The position numbers and the translations under genes were made by a program. This document shows, piece after piece, positions 51,635 to 61,769 of a DNA stretch of 64,000 nucleotides (its first letter is position 1; each line of letters opens with the position of its first letter). The DNA is from a bacterium (GTDB taxonomy: Bacteria; Electryoneota; Electryoneia; Electryoneales; Electryoneaceae), in contig JAHLLB010000007.1 of the NCBI GenBank assembly GCA_020444425.1, positions 1-64,000 on the forward strand, in the 5' to 3' direction. The notes under the pieces are model-generated. The model saw nothing but the letters and a program-made list of their open reading frames with translations. It had not been told where the DNA came from and ran no database searches.

Positions 51635-52555
51635 TCAATCCAACGCAGCGACGATCGTTTCCGACACCTGCCACAACCGCTCCGCCATCTCTTCGTCACG
51701 TGCGTGAACAGTCGGTTGCGCAACATTACAGTTGACGAGAAACTGACCGTTCAACCTCACCGCTTCCGGATGTACCGCCGCGTACACCTGCGTCGAGGCA
51801 CCTTCCCCCAGGGATTTGAACACGAACCAGTCGATCACACGCATCACCGGCACCACCCACCACGCCATGTGACGCACGAGGTTGGTCCGGATCACGCCCG
51901 GATGCACCGCGATGGACACCCGTTTTGTCCCCGCAAACCGTTTCGCCAGTGCCTTCGCGAACAACAGGTTCGCCAGCTTGGATTGACCGTACGCGAGCCA
52001 CGGAGCATACCAACCGTACCCGTCCAGCGCACCGAACTGAATCCCACCGGGTGGCGGGCGACGATGCGCGGAACTGCTTACCATGACCACGCGTCCATTA
52101 TCGGCCAACGTGTCCAGCAACCCGGCTACCAGCATGAAATGGCCGATGTGATTGGTGAAGAACTGGCGCTCGATACCGTGGACCGTCTCCCGTTGCGGCA
52201 CTGCCATCACGCCAGCATTCCCGATGACCGCGTCCAGCTTCACCCCGCGTGATTTCACATCCGCGACGCACGCCCGGATTGAAGCCGGATCGGTCAACTC
52301 GCAGACCAGTGGAACGGCAAGCTCGCCGTACGGTTGGCAGGTTGCCCGTGCCCGAGCCTGCGTCCGGCTGGTAGCGTACACCGTCGCGCCACGCTTCACC
52401 AGCACACGCAAGGTTTCCGCACCCAGCCCGGAATTCGCGCCGGTCAGCAGGATGTGTTTGCCCGAAAGATCCAGGCCGGCAGTTACTCGCTCCGCTGTGG
52501 AGCCAAAGCCGAAACCATTCGGTCCAGGACGAGTAAGAAGGGCGGGAAACGACAT
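51635..52555 (-). CDS. Short-chain dehydrogenase/reductase
   Basis: A 306-residue NAD(P)-dependent oxidoreductase with the Rossmann cofactor motif TGANSGLGAE, the NAG motif (VIGNAGVMA), the catalytic Ser in VMVSSSAHR and the YxxxK pair in WLAYGQSKLAN. The pattern is close to the retinol dehydrogenase-like SDRs that act on alcohols or ketones of lipophilic compounds. The substrate is unknown. It is a single gene. Confidence 0.92.
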   Translation of the reverse strand: MSFPALLTRPGPNGFGFGSTAERVTAGLDLSGKHILLTGANSGLGAETLRVLVKRGATVYATSRTQARARATCQPYGELAVPLVCELTDPASIRACVADVKSRGVKLDAVIGNAGVMAVPQRETVHGIERQFFTNHIGHFMLVAGLLDTLADNGRVVMVSSSAHRRPPPGGIQFGALDGYGWYAPWLAYGQSKLANLLFAKALAKRFAGTKRVSIAVHPGVIRTNLVRHMAWWVVPVMRVIDWFVFKSLGEGASTQVYAAVHPEAVRLNGQFLVNCNVAQPTVHARDEEMAERLWQVSETIVAALD

Positions 52556-52848
52556 GGGAGATCCAATCCGGTTGATTCATTCGCAGCTGGAGTGTAACAA
52601 CTGGCACCGCACGACAGGGAATCCGCAATCGTTTCCGAACACTCGGAGGCAGATTGCGTTCAACATTACCAACCCTATCTCAACAAACAGTCCGCAACTT
52701 CGGTCAAGCTTTTCCGGCGTAGCCACTGCATCCTTGATCTGCGATTCGCAGCCAGTGTTGAAACTTTAATCCTGATCATCCCAGCTGCTTGGTTGGAGTT
52801 CAGGCAACGAGCCGGGGGAGCATCCACTTCAAGATTTTCTTGACTTCT

Positions 52849-52898
52849 ACATTGTCATAACCTACAATGTGCCTTCGGAATATGTAGCAACCTACATA
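52849..52898. promoter_or_regulatory. Two palindromic operator candidates upstream of marR
   Basis: ACATTGT-N8-ACAATGT (52849-52870) and TATGTAG-CAAC-CTACATA (52881-52898), both perfect inverted repeats, lie 60-110 bases before the MarR-family start. They are probable binding sites for the regulator encoded next. The remainder of 52556-52958 shows no gene. Confidence 0.65.
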
Positions 52899-52958
52899 AG
52901 TTTGTGTTGACCACCATGATCCTACAACCACCAGCCCCCGAAAGAGAGGGCACACCTG

Positions 52959-53492
52959 ATGGGTGAACCTGCACGCAAATACCCGTCGGAATTCCTCGGC
53001 TTCTGGGTACACCGGCTGCGTTCAGCGATGTACAACAAGCTGGAGGAACACGCCTCGCAACACGGCGTAACCGGCAGCGAAATTCTCCTGATGACCATGT
53101 TGCGATTCAAGGGGGAGTCGTCCCTCGTGGAAATCGCCAATATCATGGGACTCGCGCACCCGAGCGTGTTGCGCACGATCGACTCGCTTGAAAAACGAGG
53201 CTTTGTCGAGCGGAAACCGCATCCCAGTGACCGGCGCGTCAAGCTGGTTACGCTGACGGAAAAGGGGTGCAAGCTGGAGACAAAGGTCAACCGTGTACTG
53301 CTCAAGGTTCACAAGCAGGCGACACACGGCCTGAGCGAACAGGAAGTCACGCAGTTCTTTGACTATATCCGGCGCGCCATCATCAATACAGGCGGCCCGG
53401 AATATCTGCCTCCGGCGCAGGTGTACCCGCCGGATCAACGTGAACATGCTGAATCAGGGTCATTCCATCCGACCAAGAAGGAGAACGGATGA
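52959..53492 (+). CDS. MarR-family regulator of the efflux operon
   Basis: A 177-residue protein. The winged helix is typical of MarR: SEILLMTMLRFKGESSLVEIANIMGLAHPSVLRTIDSLEKRGFVERKPHPSDRRVKLVTLTEKG. Such proteins repress efflux genes and release DNA when a small ligand binds. The ATG has a GAGAGGG site upstream. Its stop overlaps the ATG of the outer-membrane factor gene, so regulator and pump are one operon, probably autoregulated through the palindromes upstream. Confidence 0.92.
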   Translation: MGEPARKYPSEFLGFWVHRLRSAMYNKLEEHASQHGVTGSEILLMTMLRFKGESSLVEIANIMGLAHPSVLRTIDSLEKRGFVERKPHPSDRRVKLVTLTEKGCKLETKVNRVLLKVHKQATHGLSEQEVTQFFDYIRRAIINTGGPEYLPPAQVYPPDQREHAESGSFHPTKKENG

Positions 53493-54994
53493 TGGTACCA
53501 TCCGGCCGATTCCGGTCATGGCCTGCGTTACTGCCGCTGATGCTACTGTTGTTGCTGGTTGCGGGATGCGCGGGCTGGAGACCGGTTCGTGATGTCGAAC
53601 TGGAGCAGCCACCCGGTGAATTCCAGTCTGAACTGCCTGCGGATCTGGCCGGCGTTGAGACGGATCGCTGGTGGAAAGCGTTTGACGATCCCACGCTGGA
53701 CGCGTTGATCGACAGCGCGTTCCACCACAACCTGACCTTCGCGCAAATGCTCGCGCGGCACCAGCAGGCACGCGCCTCGCTGAACATCGCACGCGGGTCG
53801 TGGTTTCCGGGTGTGAACGGGTCGGCTTCGTACCAGGAACAGGGCTATCTCGAGGGCGAGGGCACGAATCCGTTCGCCGGAGGTAACTACAACCCCGCCG
53901 CACAATTTGCGATCGAGGAACTGTGGAATGTCGGGCTGACCGCGACGTACGAGCTCGACCTGTGGGGCAAATATCACGCGAACCGGCAGGGCGCGCTGGC
54001 CACTTTCCGCGCCAGTGAAGAAGATTTGCGGGCGTACACGCTGAGCCTGTCCGCGCTGGTCAGCCGGGCGTGGTACGGTGCCGTCACTTTGCGCCGCCAG
54101 CAGCAGCTGATCGATTCCACGCTCACCACCTACAGCAACAACCTGAAGCTGATCGAGGAACGCTACATGCGGGGCGTGGCGACCTCGTCCGACCTGTACC
54201 AGGCACGGACGACCCTCGCCGGTGCGCGTGCGGACGCGGAAACCAACTCCGCACAGCTCGCCTCCGCGGAACACGCCCTGTCCATCCTGATGGCAGACTA
54301 TCCGAGAACCGGCTGGACGGACGGCAACTTCACGCTGCCCAGCGAGGTGCCGGATGTCGCTCCGGCGCTACCGAGTGAACTGGTGCAACGGCGGCCGGAT
54401 GTGCGTGCGGAATACCAGCGCCTTGTCGCCGCCGACCGGGCCGCAGCGGAAGCGGTCGCCGGTTTGTTCCCCAGCTTCAGCTTGACCGGGCAGCTGAGTG
54501 GACGATCCGTCGAACTCCAGGACGCGCTCGATCCCAAAAGCATCGTCTGGAGCGGAATCGGCAGCGTGTCGGTACCGATCTTCAACGGTGGCAAGTTGTG
54601 GAATGCCTCCCGCGCTGCCGAAGCGGGCTGGAAGGCACAGGTTGCAGCATACAAGATGGCGGTGCTGACGGCGTTCCAGGAAGTCGAGGACGCGCTGGTC
54701 AACAACGCCCGGCTCGAGGAAGCGTTGCGCCACCGGCAAGACCAGGCGAACGCCGCCCGGGCGAGCCTGCGTGTCGCGACTGACAATTACTTGCGCGGTG
54801 TGACCAACTACCTGCCGGTCACCATCGCACAATCGGCTTACATCGGCGCGGAACGGGCGATGATCCAGGCGCGCTACAGTTTGCTTGACGCACGCATTTC
54901 CCTCGCGACCGCGCTCGGCGCGAGCTGGATGGATGATGTGTTAGCCAGTGTGGAACTCAACGGTGATGGCGATCTCATCGAGGTGACTGAATAA
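53489..54994 (+). CDS. TolC/NodT-like outer-membrane lipoprotein of the RND pump
   Basis: A 501-residue outer-membrane factor. The signal peptide ends in a lipobox (LLLVAGC, Cys27), so it is lipid-anchored. Two OEP repeats follow: WWKAFDDPTLDALIDSAFHHNLTF at the start and a second with VQRRPDVRAEYQRLVAADRAAAEAVAGLFPSFSLTG. It forms the outer-membrane channel of the pump. Its stop overlaps the next start (TAATG). Confidence 0.94.
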   Translation: MMVPSGRFRSWPALLPLMLLLLLVAGCAGWRPVRDVELEQPPGEFQSELPADLAGVETDRWWKAFDDPTLDALIDSAFHHNLTFAQMLARHQQARASLNIARGSWFPGVNGSASYQEQGYLEGEGTNPFAGGNYNPAAQFAIEELWNVGLTATYELDLWGKYHANRQGALATFRASEEDLRAYTLSLSALVSRAWYGAVTLRRQQQLIDSTLTTYSNNLKLIEERYMRGVATSSDLYQARTTLAGARADAETNSAQLASAEHALSILMADYPRTGWTDGNFTLPSEVPDVAPALPSELVQRRPDVRAEYQRLVAADRAAAEAVAGLFPSFSLTGQLSGRSVELQDALDPKSIVWSGIGSVSVPIFNGGKLWNASRAAEAGWKAQVAAYKMAVLTAFQEVEDALVNNARLEEALRHRQDQANAARASLRVATDNYLRGVTNYLPVTIAQSAYIGAERAMIQARYSLLDARISLATALGASWMDDVLASVELNGDGDLIEVTE

Positions 54995-56148
54995 TGAAGA
55001 AACGGACCGCAAGACGCGCATTTCTCGTGCCGGGAGTGATCATCATCGGCATCGTAATCATGGCCGTGTTGATCATGGGACGCCGTCCCCCGGAACAGGT
55101 CGACGACACTCCCAGCGGCGTGCTGGTTGATGTTTTCCCGGCAGAAAAGAAAGACCAGGATATCCTCATCACCGGCTATGGCGAGGTCGCCGCGCTGCAC
55201 ACCGTCAACCTCACACCGCAGGTCGGTGGTAAGGTTGAGTGGGTGCATCCGAATTTCCTCGCTGGCGGAGTGTTCAACAAGGGTGACGAGCTGGTTCGCA
55301 TCGAAGCAGCGGACTACGAACTCGCGGTGCAACAGGCCAAAGCCGCCGTTGCGCAGGCTCGTTACAACCTTGAAGTGACCCAAGCCAACGCCGAGGTCGC
55401 GCGCACCGAGTGGGAGCTGATCAAGGGCGCCAACTCCAGCGATAAACCGAACTCACTGGTGCTTTACGAACCGCAGCTGCGGCAGGCGCAGGCGAACATG
55501 CAATCCGCCGAAGCCGCACTAGCGATGGCCCAGCTGAACCTTGACCGCACCCTGCTGCGCGCACCGTTCAACTGCCGTGTTGCCAGCGAAAACGTCTCAC
55601 CCGGCCAGTTGATCGGCCAGCAGAGTGTCATCGCGACACTGTTCAGCACCGACGTCGCTGAAATCGAAGTGTCGCTGCAACCCTCCGAGCTGGCGTACAT
55701 CGACATCCCCGGTGCCAAGGTGGACGTGGTCCTGAATCTCGAGAACGGGTCCTACCATTACGATGGCTATGTCGAACGCGAAGTCGGCGTGATCGGCCAG
55801 ATGGGACGGCTGTCGCGGGTCATCGTCCGCATCGATGATCCGTTCAAGAATGAGAACATGAACAACCCGGCGCTGAGCATCGGTTCGTTCGTGGAAACCC
55901 GCATACACGGCCGCATGGTGCGCGACATCATCTCCGTGCCACGCACCGCCGTGCGTTCGAACAATCAAGTCTGGGTGGCGCAGGACAGCGTGCTCACGAT
56001 TCGCGATATCGACGTCTACTACAAATCCGACGAAGTTGTACTGATCAATTCCGGACTGGAAAGCGGTGAGCTGGTCGTGCTGACGCAGATTTCTGGAGCC
56101 GCCAATGGCATGAAGCTGCGGCCCATGTTGCCGGAGACAGGCGAATGA
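54994..56148 (+). CDS. RND pump periplasmic adaptor (membrane-fusion protein)
   Basis: A 384-residue adaptor: an N-terminal membrane helix (AFLVPGVIIIGIVIMAVLIMG), a biotinyl-lipoyl-like domain split around a long alpha-hairpin (VQQAKAAVAQARYNLEVTQANAEVARTEWELI...MAQLNLDRTLLRAPF), and beta-barrel domains (VASENVSPGQLIG...). It joins the inner-membrane pump to the outer channel. Its stop overlaps the next ATG (ATGA). Confidence 0.94.
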   Translation: MKKRTARRAFLVPGVIIIGIVIMAVLIMGRRPPEQVDDTPSGVLVDVFPAEKKDQDILITGYGEVAALHTVNLTPQVGGKVEWVHPNFLAGGVFNKGDELVRIEAADYELAVQQAKAAVAQARYNLEVTQANAEVARTEWELIKGANSSDKPNSLVLYEPQLRQAQANMQSAEAALAMAQLNLDRTLLRAPFNCRVASENVSPGQLIGQQSVIATLFSTDVAEIEVSLQPSELAYIDIPGAKVDVVLNLENGSYHYDGYVEREVGVIGQMGRLSRVIVRIDDPFKNENMNNPALSIGSFVETRIHGRMVRDIISVPRTAVRSNNQVWVAQDSVLTIRDIDVYYKSDEVVLINSGLESGELVVLTQISGAANGMKLRPMLPETGE

Positions 56149-59100
56149 GCAACAACTCCTCCCTGACAAAAAAGGGCCCGATTGCGTACATGGCGTCCAA
56201 CCACGTCGCGTCGAACATCCTGATGCTGATCCTGCTCATCGGCGGCTTCCTGACGATGCGGTCGTTGAAGCAGGAAGTATTCCCGGAGTTCGATCTCGAC
56301 ATGGTCAGCATCACCGTCGTTTACCCCGGCGCGACTCCCGCCGAGGTGGAAGAAGCGATTGTGCAGCCGGTGGAACGCGCGGTGTCTGGTCTCGATAACG
56401 TCAAACGGGTCACCGCCACCGCCAACGAAAACGCTGGCAACGTCATCGTCGAATTGATGGAAGGCACCGACAAGAACCAGGTGCTGCAGGACGTCAAGAG
56501 TGAAGTCGACCGCATCACCACATTCCCCGAGGAAGCTGAAAAGCCCATCATCTCACTGCTGACGACACGGCAGGAAGTGATGATGCTGATCGTTTCGGGC
56601 GACGCCAGTGAACGCGCGCTGACCGAACATGCCGAACGCGTCCGCGACGACTTGCTGACTTACGACAACATCACCAACGTCGAGCTGACCGCGAACCGTC
56701 CGTACGAAATCGGTATCGAGATCAGCGAAGAAAACCTGCGCAAGTACAACCTGACACTTCCGCAGATAGCGAACATCGTGCGGTCTTCCTCCATCGACCT
56801 CGCGGGTGGCAAGATCCGTACAGACGCCGGCGAAATTCTCGTCCGCACAACCGAAAAACGTTTAACCGGCACCGAGTTCGATTCGGTGGTCGTGTTCTCC
56901 GGCGCGAACGGCGAACGCGTCCTGCTCGGCGACATCGCGACCGTCGTGGACGGTTTCGAGGACGTGGACATCCTGTCCGAGTTCAACGGCGAAACCGCGG
57001 TGATGATTCGCGTCTTCCGGATCGGCGACCAGAAACCAACCGAGATCGCCAAGTCGGTGCGCGAATATGTCGCCAAGCGTCAGACGGAACTACCCGATTC
57101 AGTCAAGCTGCAGGAATACTTCGACTGGTCGGAAATCCTGCAGGACCGTATTAACCTGCTGCTTAAGAACGGCGGGTTGGGCCTGTTCCTGGTGCTCATC
57201 ATTCTGACGCTGTTCCTCGAGATCCGGCTCGCGCTCTGGGTGGCGATGGGAATCGCGATATCCTTCCTCGGCTCGATGATTCTGCTGCCGTGGTTCGACA
57301 TCTCGATCAACATGATGAGCCTGTTTGCGTTCCTGATGATCCTCGGTATCGTCGTTGACGACGCCATCGTGGTCGGGGAAAACATCTACGTGCACCGAAA
57401 ACGGTTCGGCAAGGGATACTACCTCGCCGCAGTGGACGGAACACGTGAGATGAGCAAGGCGGTCGTGTTCGCCGGATTGACCACCATTGCCGCATTTGCC
57501 CCGCTGTTGTTCGTCGGCGGCTTCGTTGGCAACTTCATGGGGTTGATCCCGACGATCGTCATTTCCGTCCTCGTGTTGTCGCTGATCGAATCCTTCTACA
57601 TCCTGCCCGCGCACCTGAACAGCAAGATGGTCAAGAGCACTGCGCCTGTTTGGCAGAAAATCGAATCGAAACGCAGCCGGTTCGACAACGTCGTCAACTG
57701 GTTCGTTGAGCATACGTATGTCGGCACGCTGCGCTGGGCCCAGGAAAACCGCTACCTGACGTTCGCGATTGCGATTGCGATTCTGTTTATCTCCATCGGA
57801 CTGGTCGCGGGTGGGTATATCGGCTTCACCTTCATGACCGACATCGACGCCGACGAGGTCACGGTGCAGCTGGAAATGCCACCGGGTACACCGTTCGAGG
57901 AAACGCAGCGCATTGCCGAGCGGATCCTCAGCCATGCCTACGACATGATCGACGAGTACGATGAGGAGCGCACGGACGGCGGGTCCAACTTGCAGAGCGT
58001 CTTCACCCTTTACGGCGCCCAGATCGTGGAAGGTGGTCCGGCCGGTGTATCGATGAACTTCTCGTCCAACCTCGCGCAGATTTACTTCCAGCTGGACGAT
58101 ATCGAGAAACGTACCGTACGCACGCCGGTCTTCGCCGAGGAATGGCGCAGGCGGGTTGGTGAAATCCCGGGCGTCGAATCCCTCACCTTCCGTTCCGACC
58201 TCATCCAAAGCGGCGCGGACATGGAAGTGCAGATCGCGCATGACGATTTCGCTGTGCTCTCCGCCGCAACTGAAGAGCTGAAAAAGCAGATCGCATCTTA
58301 TGCCGGTACCAGTGAAGTGCAGGATAGTCACCGCGAAGGCAAGCGTGAACTACAGCTGAAACTGAAGCCGGAAGCGCAGACACTCGGCATTTCCGAAACC
58401 GACCTCGCGATGCAGGTGCGTGGCGCGTTCTTCGGGTCTGAGGCGTTGCGCATCCAACGTGGCAAGAATGAAGTCAAGGTGATGGTGAGGTATCCGGATG
58501 ATGAACGCCGCAGCCTCGCCAACATCGAACACATGCGCATCCGTACACCGGATGGCCGGGAAATTCCGTTCAGCCAGGCGGCGTATGTCGATGAGGGACG
58601 CGGCTACAGCACCATCCAGCGCACCGACCGGCGACGGATTGTCAATGTCTCCTGCAACGTCGACAGGGATGTTACCAGCGCTGAGGAAATTCTCGGAAAG
58701 ATTCGCAGCGACGTGATGCCGGAAATGATGGCCGCCTACCCGGGCCTCAGCTTTGACCTCGAAGGGCAGAGCCGTGAGGAACAGGAATCGATGACGGACA
58801 TCCTGCGTGCGTTCGGCATCGGTATCCTGTTGATCTATGCCCTGCTCGCGATCCCGTTCCGCAGCTTCATGCAACCGTTCATCGTGATGAGCGCGATTCC
58901 GTTCGGCATCGTCGGCGCGATCCTCGGCCACATGCTGCTCGGCTACTCGCTGAGCATGATCAGCCTGTTCGGGATTGTGGCGCTGAATGGAGTTGTTGTC
59001 AACAGCTCGCTGGTGATGATCGACTTCATCAACAAGCTGCGTGAGAGCGACAGCACCAGCAGCGTCTACGACGCGGTGATCGAGGCGGGACGGCGACGGT

Positions 59101-59369
59101 TCCGGCCGATCATCATGACCGCGACCACAACGTTCTTCGGCCTGATGCCGATGATTCTCGAAACCTCGATCCAGGCACGGTTCCTGATCCCGATGGCGAT
59201 CAGCCTCGGCTTCGGCGTGCTGTTCGCAACCGCGATCACGCTCATCCTGATTCCGGTGCTGTACCTGATCCTTGAGGACGTCCGCCGGCTGTTCGGTATC
59301 CAGGAAGCTGTCGAGGACGAAGGCGAGGGGGTGGCTGACAGCAGCGGCGAGGTTCAGACCGTAAGCTGA
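56145..59369 (+). CDS. RND-family efflux permease
   Basis: A 1,074-residue AcrB/HAE1-type inner-membrane pump with 12 membrane helices in two halves and two large periplasmic loops. The start is typical (ASNHVASNILMLILLIGGFLTMRSLKQEVFPEFDLDMVSITVVYPGATPAEVEEAIVQPVE). The proton-relay region is in the fourth helix (FAFLMILGIVVDDAIVVGENIYVH), and the second half repeats the architecture. It exports drugs or other hydrophobic compounds using the proton gradient. Confidence 0.95.
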   Translation: MSNNSSLTKKGPIAYMASNHVASNILMLILLIGGFLTMRSLKQEVFPEFDLDMVSITVVYPGATPAEVEEAIVQPVERAVSGLDNVKRVTATANENAGNVIVELMEGTDKNQVLQDVKSEVDRITTFPEEAEKPIISLLTTRQEVMMLIVSGDASERALTEHAERVRDDLLTYDNITNVELTANRPYEIGIEISEENLRKYNLTLPQIANIVRSSSIDLAGGKIRTDAGEILVRTTEKRLTGTEFDSVVVFSGANGERVLLGDIATVVDGFEDVDILSEFNGETAVMIRVFRIGDQKPTEIAKSVREYVAKRQTELPDSVKLQEYFDWSEILQDRINLLLKNGGLGLFLVLIILTLFLEIRLALWVAMGIAISFLGSMILLPWFDISINMMSLFAFLMILGIVVDDAIVVGENIYVHRKRFGKGYYLAAVDGTREMSKAVVFAGLTTIAAFAPLLFVGGFVGNFMGLIPTIVISVLVLSLIESFYILPAHLNSKMVKSTAPVWQKIESKRSRFDNVVNWFVEHTYVGTLRWAQENRYLTFAIAIAILFISIGLVAGGYIGFTFMTDIDADEVTVQLEMPPGTPFEETQRIAERILSHAYDMIDEYDEERTDGGSNLQSVFTLYGAQIVEGGPAGVSMNFSSNLAQIYFQLDDIEKRTVRTPVFAEEWRRRVGEIPGVESLTFRSDLIQSGADMEVQIAHDDFAVLSAATEELKKQIASYAGTSEVQDSHREGKRELQLKLKPEAQTLGISETDLAMQVRGAFFGSEALRIQRGKNEVKVMVRYPDDERRSLANIEHMRIRTPDGREIPFSQAAYVDEGRGYSTIQRTDRRRIVNVSCNVDRDVTSAEEILGKIRSDVMPEMMAAYPGLSFDLEGQSREEQESMTDILRAFGIGILLIYALLAIPFRSFMQPFIVMSAIPFGIVGAILGHMLLGYSLSMISLFGIVALNGVVVNSSLVMIDFINKLRESDSTSSVYDAVIEAGRRRFRPIIMTATTTFFGLMPMILETSIQARFLIPMAISLGFGVLFATAITLILIPVLYLILEDVRRLFGIQEAVEDEGEGVADSSGEVQTVS

Positions 59370-59412
59370 AACCGGCGATTCACCCTGTCACTACATTTAC
59401 TGCAATGGCAAC

Positions 59413-59445
59413 ACAAATGCCACGGACCGAAGTCCGTGGCATTGT
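59413..59445. terminator. Terminator between the efflux operon and the next gene
   Basis: A long stem (AATGCCACGGAC / GTCCGTGGCATT) with a 4-nt loop CGAA, followed by TTTGTTTTACG on the plus strand. Confidence 0.85.
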
Positions 59446-59486
59446 TTGTTTTACGTAAGGCGAAAGACCGGAGACGATAGACTACA

Positions 59487-61769
59487 TCACTTCGTCAATA
59501 CAATCTTCTGCACCGCGTTCAACTTGCCCGGCACATTCGCGCGCACCAAATACAGCCCGCTCGCGAGGTTCGAACCGTCAAACGTGAACGCGTGCTGACC
59601 GGCAGTCATCTGACCGTTCGCCAGCTCTGCAACCTGCTGCCCGGTCACGTTGAACACCTGCACGGTCAGGTCGGACGTTTCCGGCAGTGAGACGCGAACC
59701 GTCGTCGCCGGGTTGAACGGATTCGGGTACGCATTCAGCAGACGGAACTCGGACGGTACCGCGTTCGCCACCTCGCCCGGTGCATCCGCAGACACACCAA
59801 ATTGGCCACCGGCGGTCCATTCGGACGGATCAAACTCAAACTCTTCGTCCGTCGTCAGACCCAGCTTGAGGAAGCTGAACTCGTCCATCAGCTGCGGACC
59901 CTGGTTGTAGCCCACGACCCCGCGGAAAATGTAGTTTCCACCAGGCGCGCTGCCCGGAATGTCCTGCGTCAGGCCCATCACACTGTACGTCATGAACGGT
60001 GTGACATTGAAGATCACGTTGCTCAACGGACCGTACGTGTTGCCATCTGGCGCGTCGACATATGTGCGGTAGCGTACATTCTGCGCACTCATTCCCGTGT
60101 TGTTGATCAACTCGGCATTGTACTCGATCGTGCCACCCTCCGGCTGAATCACCAGCTGTACCGGCGTCAGGCCGAAGAAGAAGTCCTGCTGCGTACCGCC
60201 GCCCTGGACGTAGATCGAAACGTTGTCGACACCCCAATAGAGGCCGTCGTCATCGCCGTAGTCGTCGTACAGGAAGCCAATCCGCGCGGTTGAACCGCCC
60301 TGCATGTATTCCGTGAAGTCCCAGACCGCGTGACCGGTATCCGGCATCGTGCTGTGGTACAGGTACACCGGGTGCCACTCGCCGCCATTCAACTGGTATT
60401 GAATATGTCCGTACTGAGCGGCGATATCTGCGTACAGGTGGTCAAACTCGATAATCACCAGGCCGGCTTCGTTGACATCAAACTCGGGCGATACTAACCG
60501 TTCTTCATGTTCAATTCCGCCACCGCCAATGTCGCTGACCAGCATATACGGAGTGTCGAACAGGGCTTCCTCGCTGCCGTCATCGAGATGCCAGGTGTGA
60601 TCCTGATCCTGAGTTTCCACACTCCAGTTCGCAGGCAAGCCGTTGTCGAAATCTTCCGAGATCACAACATTCGCGGGGTTCTTGTACAGCACATTCGCCG
60701 AATCCGACATGGATTCGCCTTCATCATACTGCGCGGTGACCAGGTAGTCGTGCAAACCAAAGTCGACCAGCATCTCATTGAAGGTTTCGTCCGACGGCTG
60801 ACCGACCAGCTGACCGTCACGGTACACGTTGTAGTGGAGGAACTCGTCCAGCTCACGAGTGCCGCTGTTGGGATCAAAGAAGCCCGCCGCTACCAACGGA
60901 ACTTTCGCTTCAGTCGGATCACCCTGATTCGTTGACAGTTCCGGCGCACGAGCCAGATCAACCTCATCGATCAATGTTTGCGGCAGGACCATCGATTGAG
61001 GAGCAGATGCCGTTTGTGCTGCTGATCCGGCATATTCATCAATGCCAACATATTCCCACTGAATCGTACCGAAATGACCGAATCCGGACCCATCCTCGGC
61101 ACCACCAGTACCGAAGTAGCCGGTCGGGGCGTTCGGTTCGTACGCATGCTGCACTTCGTGACCGTTGATGTAGAACACGATGCTGTCATCTTCGTAGGCC
61201 ACGCTGAGCGTGTTGAATACGCCGACACCGTTGTTGATCACCGGCGTGTAGCGCCAGGAATTCAGGTAAAACGCGACACCGTCAATCAGCTTGAGGATAT
61301 AGAACTGGCCCTCGAAATCGCCCGTCGAATACCCGGGTGTCATCGAGAAGATGTACCCGTTGCTGGTATCCTGAGGATAGTGACCTTCGGTGAAGAGGAA
61401 CATGGCCATCGCATAATGGGGATTGCCGCTGGTCTTCGCGAAATTCAGCTCGAAGATGCCATTGTTGTACATCTGGTTGCCGTAATAAGCGGAGGTCCAG
61501 GATCCCTCGCCGCTGCCCCAGGCGAACCAGGACGACGTCAGCCGGCCATCTTCCACACTCCAGTCGCCCGGATAGTCGTAAACCCATCCCTGCGCGGAAC
61601 CATCTTCAAAATCATCGAAATAATCCGCCGCGAACGGCGCCATCCAATCCACCGTGGCTGTGCCATTCATCTCCACCGATGCACGTGCGTTTACCGGCGG
61701 CGGGGTTTGAGCCATGGCTGCAGTTGCCAGCAGTACGATCATCAGTGCCAAGCTAAGACTGTTTCTCAT
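59487..61769 (-). CDS. Secreted multidomain surface protein with type IX-like sorting domain
   Basis: A 760-residue exported protein. Signal peptide ending near AAMAQT. Residues about 45-240 look like a lectin/LamG-type beta-sandwich (FEDGSAQGWVYDYPGDWSVEDGRL...FYINGHEV). Near 370-540 is a second jelly-roll of the choice-of-anchor J type (EDFDNGLPANWSVETQDQDHTWH...YWGVDNVSIYVQG). Then comes the ~100-residue domain shared with two other secreted proteins here (IQPEGGTIEYNAELINNTG...), and last the sorting domain (NAYPNPFNPATTV ... AVQKIVLTK). It is probably attached to the cell surface and binds carbohydrate or polymer. Confidence 0.9.
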   Translation of the reverse strand: MRNSLSLALMIVLLATAAMAQTPPPVNARASVEMNGTATVDWMAPFAADYFDDFEDGSAQGWVYDYPGDWSVEDGRLTSSWFAWGSGEGSWTSAYYGNQMYNNGIFELNFAKTSGNPHYAMAMFLFTEGHYPQDTSNGYIFSMTPGYSTGDFEGQFYILKLIDGVAFYLNSWRYTPVINNGVGVFNTLSVAYEDDSIVFYINGHEVQHAYEPNAPTGYFGTGGAEDGSGFGHFGTIQWEYVGIDEYAGSAAQTASAPQSMVLPQTLIDEVDLARAPELSTNQGDPTEAKVPLVAAGFFDPNSGTRELDEFLHYNVYRDGQLVGQPSDETFNEMLVDFGLHDYLVTAQYDEGESMSDSANVLYKNPANVVISEDFDNGLPANWSVETQDQDHTWHLDDGSEEALFDTPYMLVSDIGGGGIEHEERLVSPEFDVNEAGLVIIEFDHLYADIAAQYGHIQYQLNGGEWHPVYLYHSTMPDTGHAVWDFTEYMQGGSTARIGFLYDDYGDDDGLYWGVDNVSIYVQGGGTQQDFFFGLTPVQLVIQPEGGTIEYNAELINNTGMSAQNVRYRTYVDAPDGNTYGPLSNVIFNVTPFMTYSVMGLTQDIPGSAPGGNYIFRGVVGYNQGPQLMDEFSFLKLGLTTDEEFEFDPSEWTAGGQFGVSADAPGEVANAVPSEFRLLNAYPNPFNPATTVRVSLPETSDLTVQVFNVTGQQVAELANGQMTAGQHAFTFDGSNLASGLYLVRANVPGKLNAVQKIVLTK

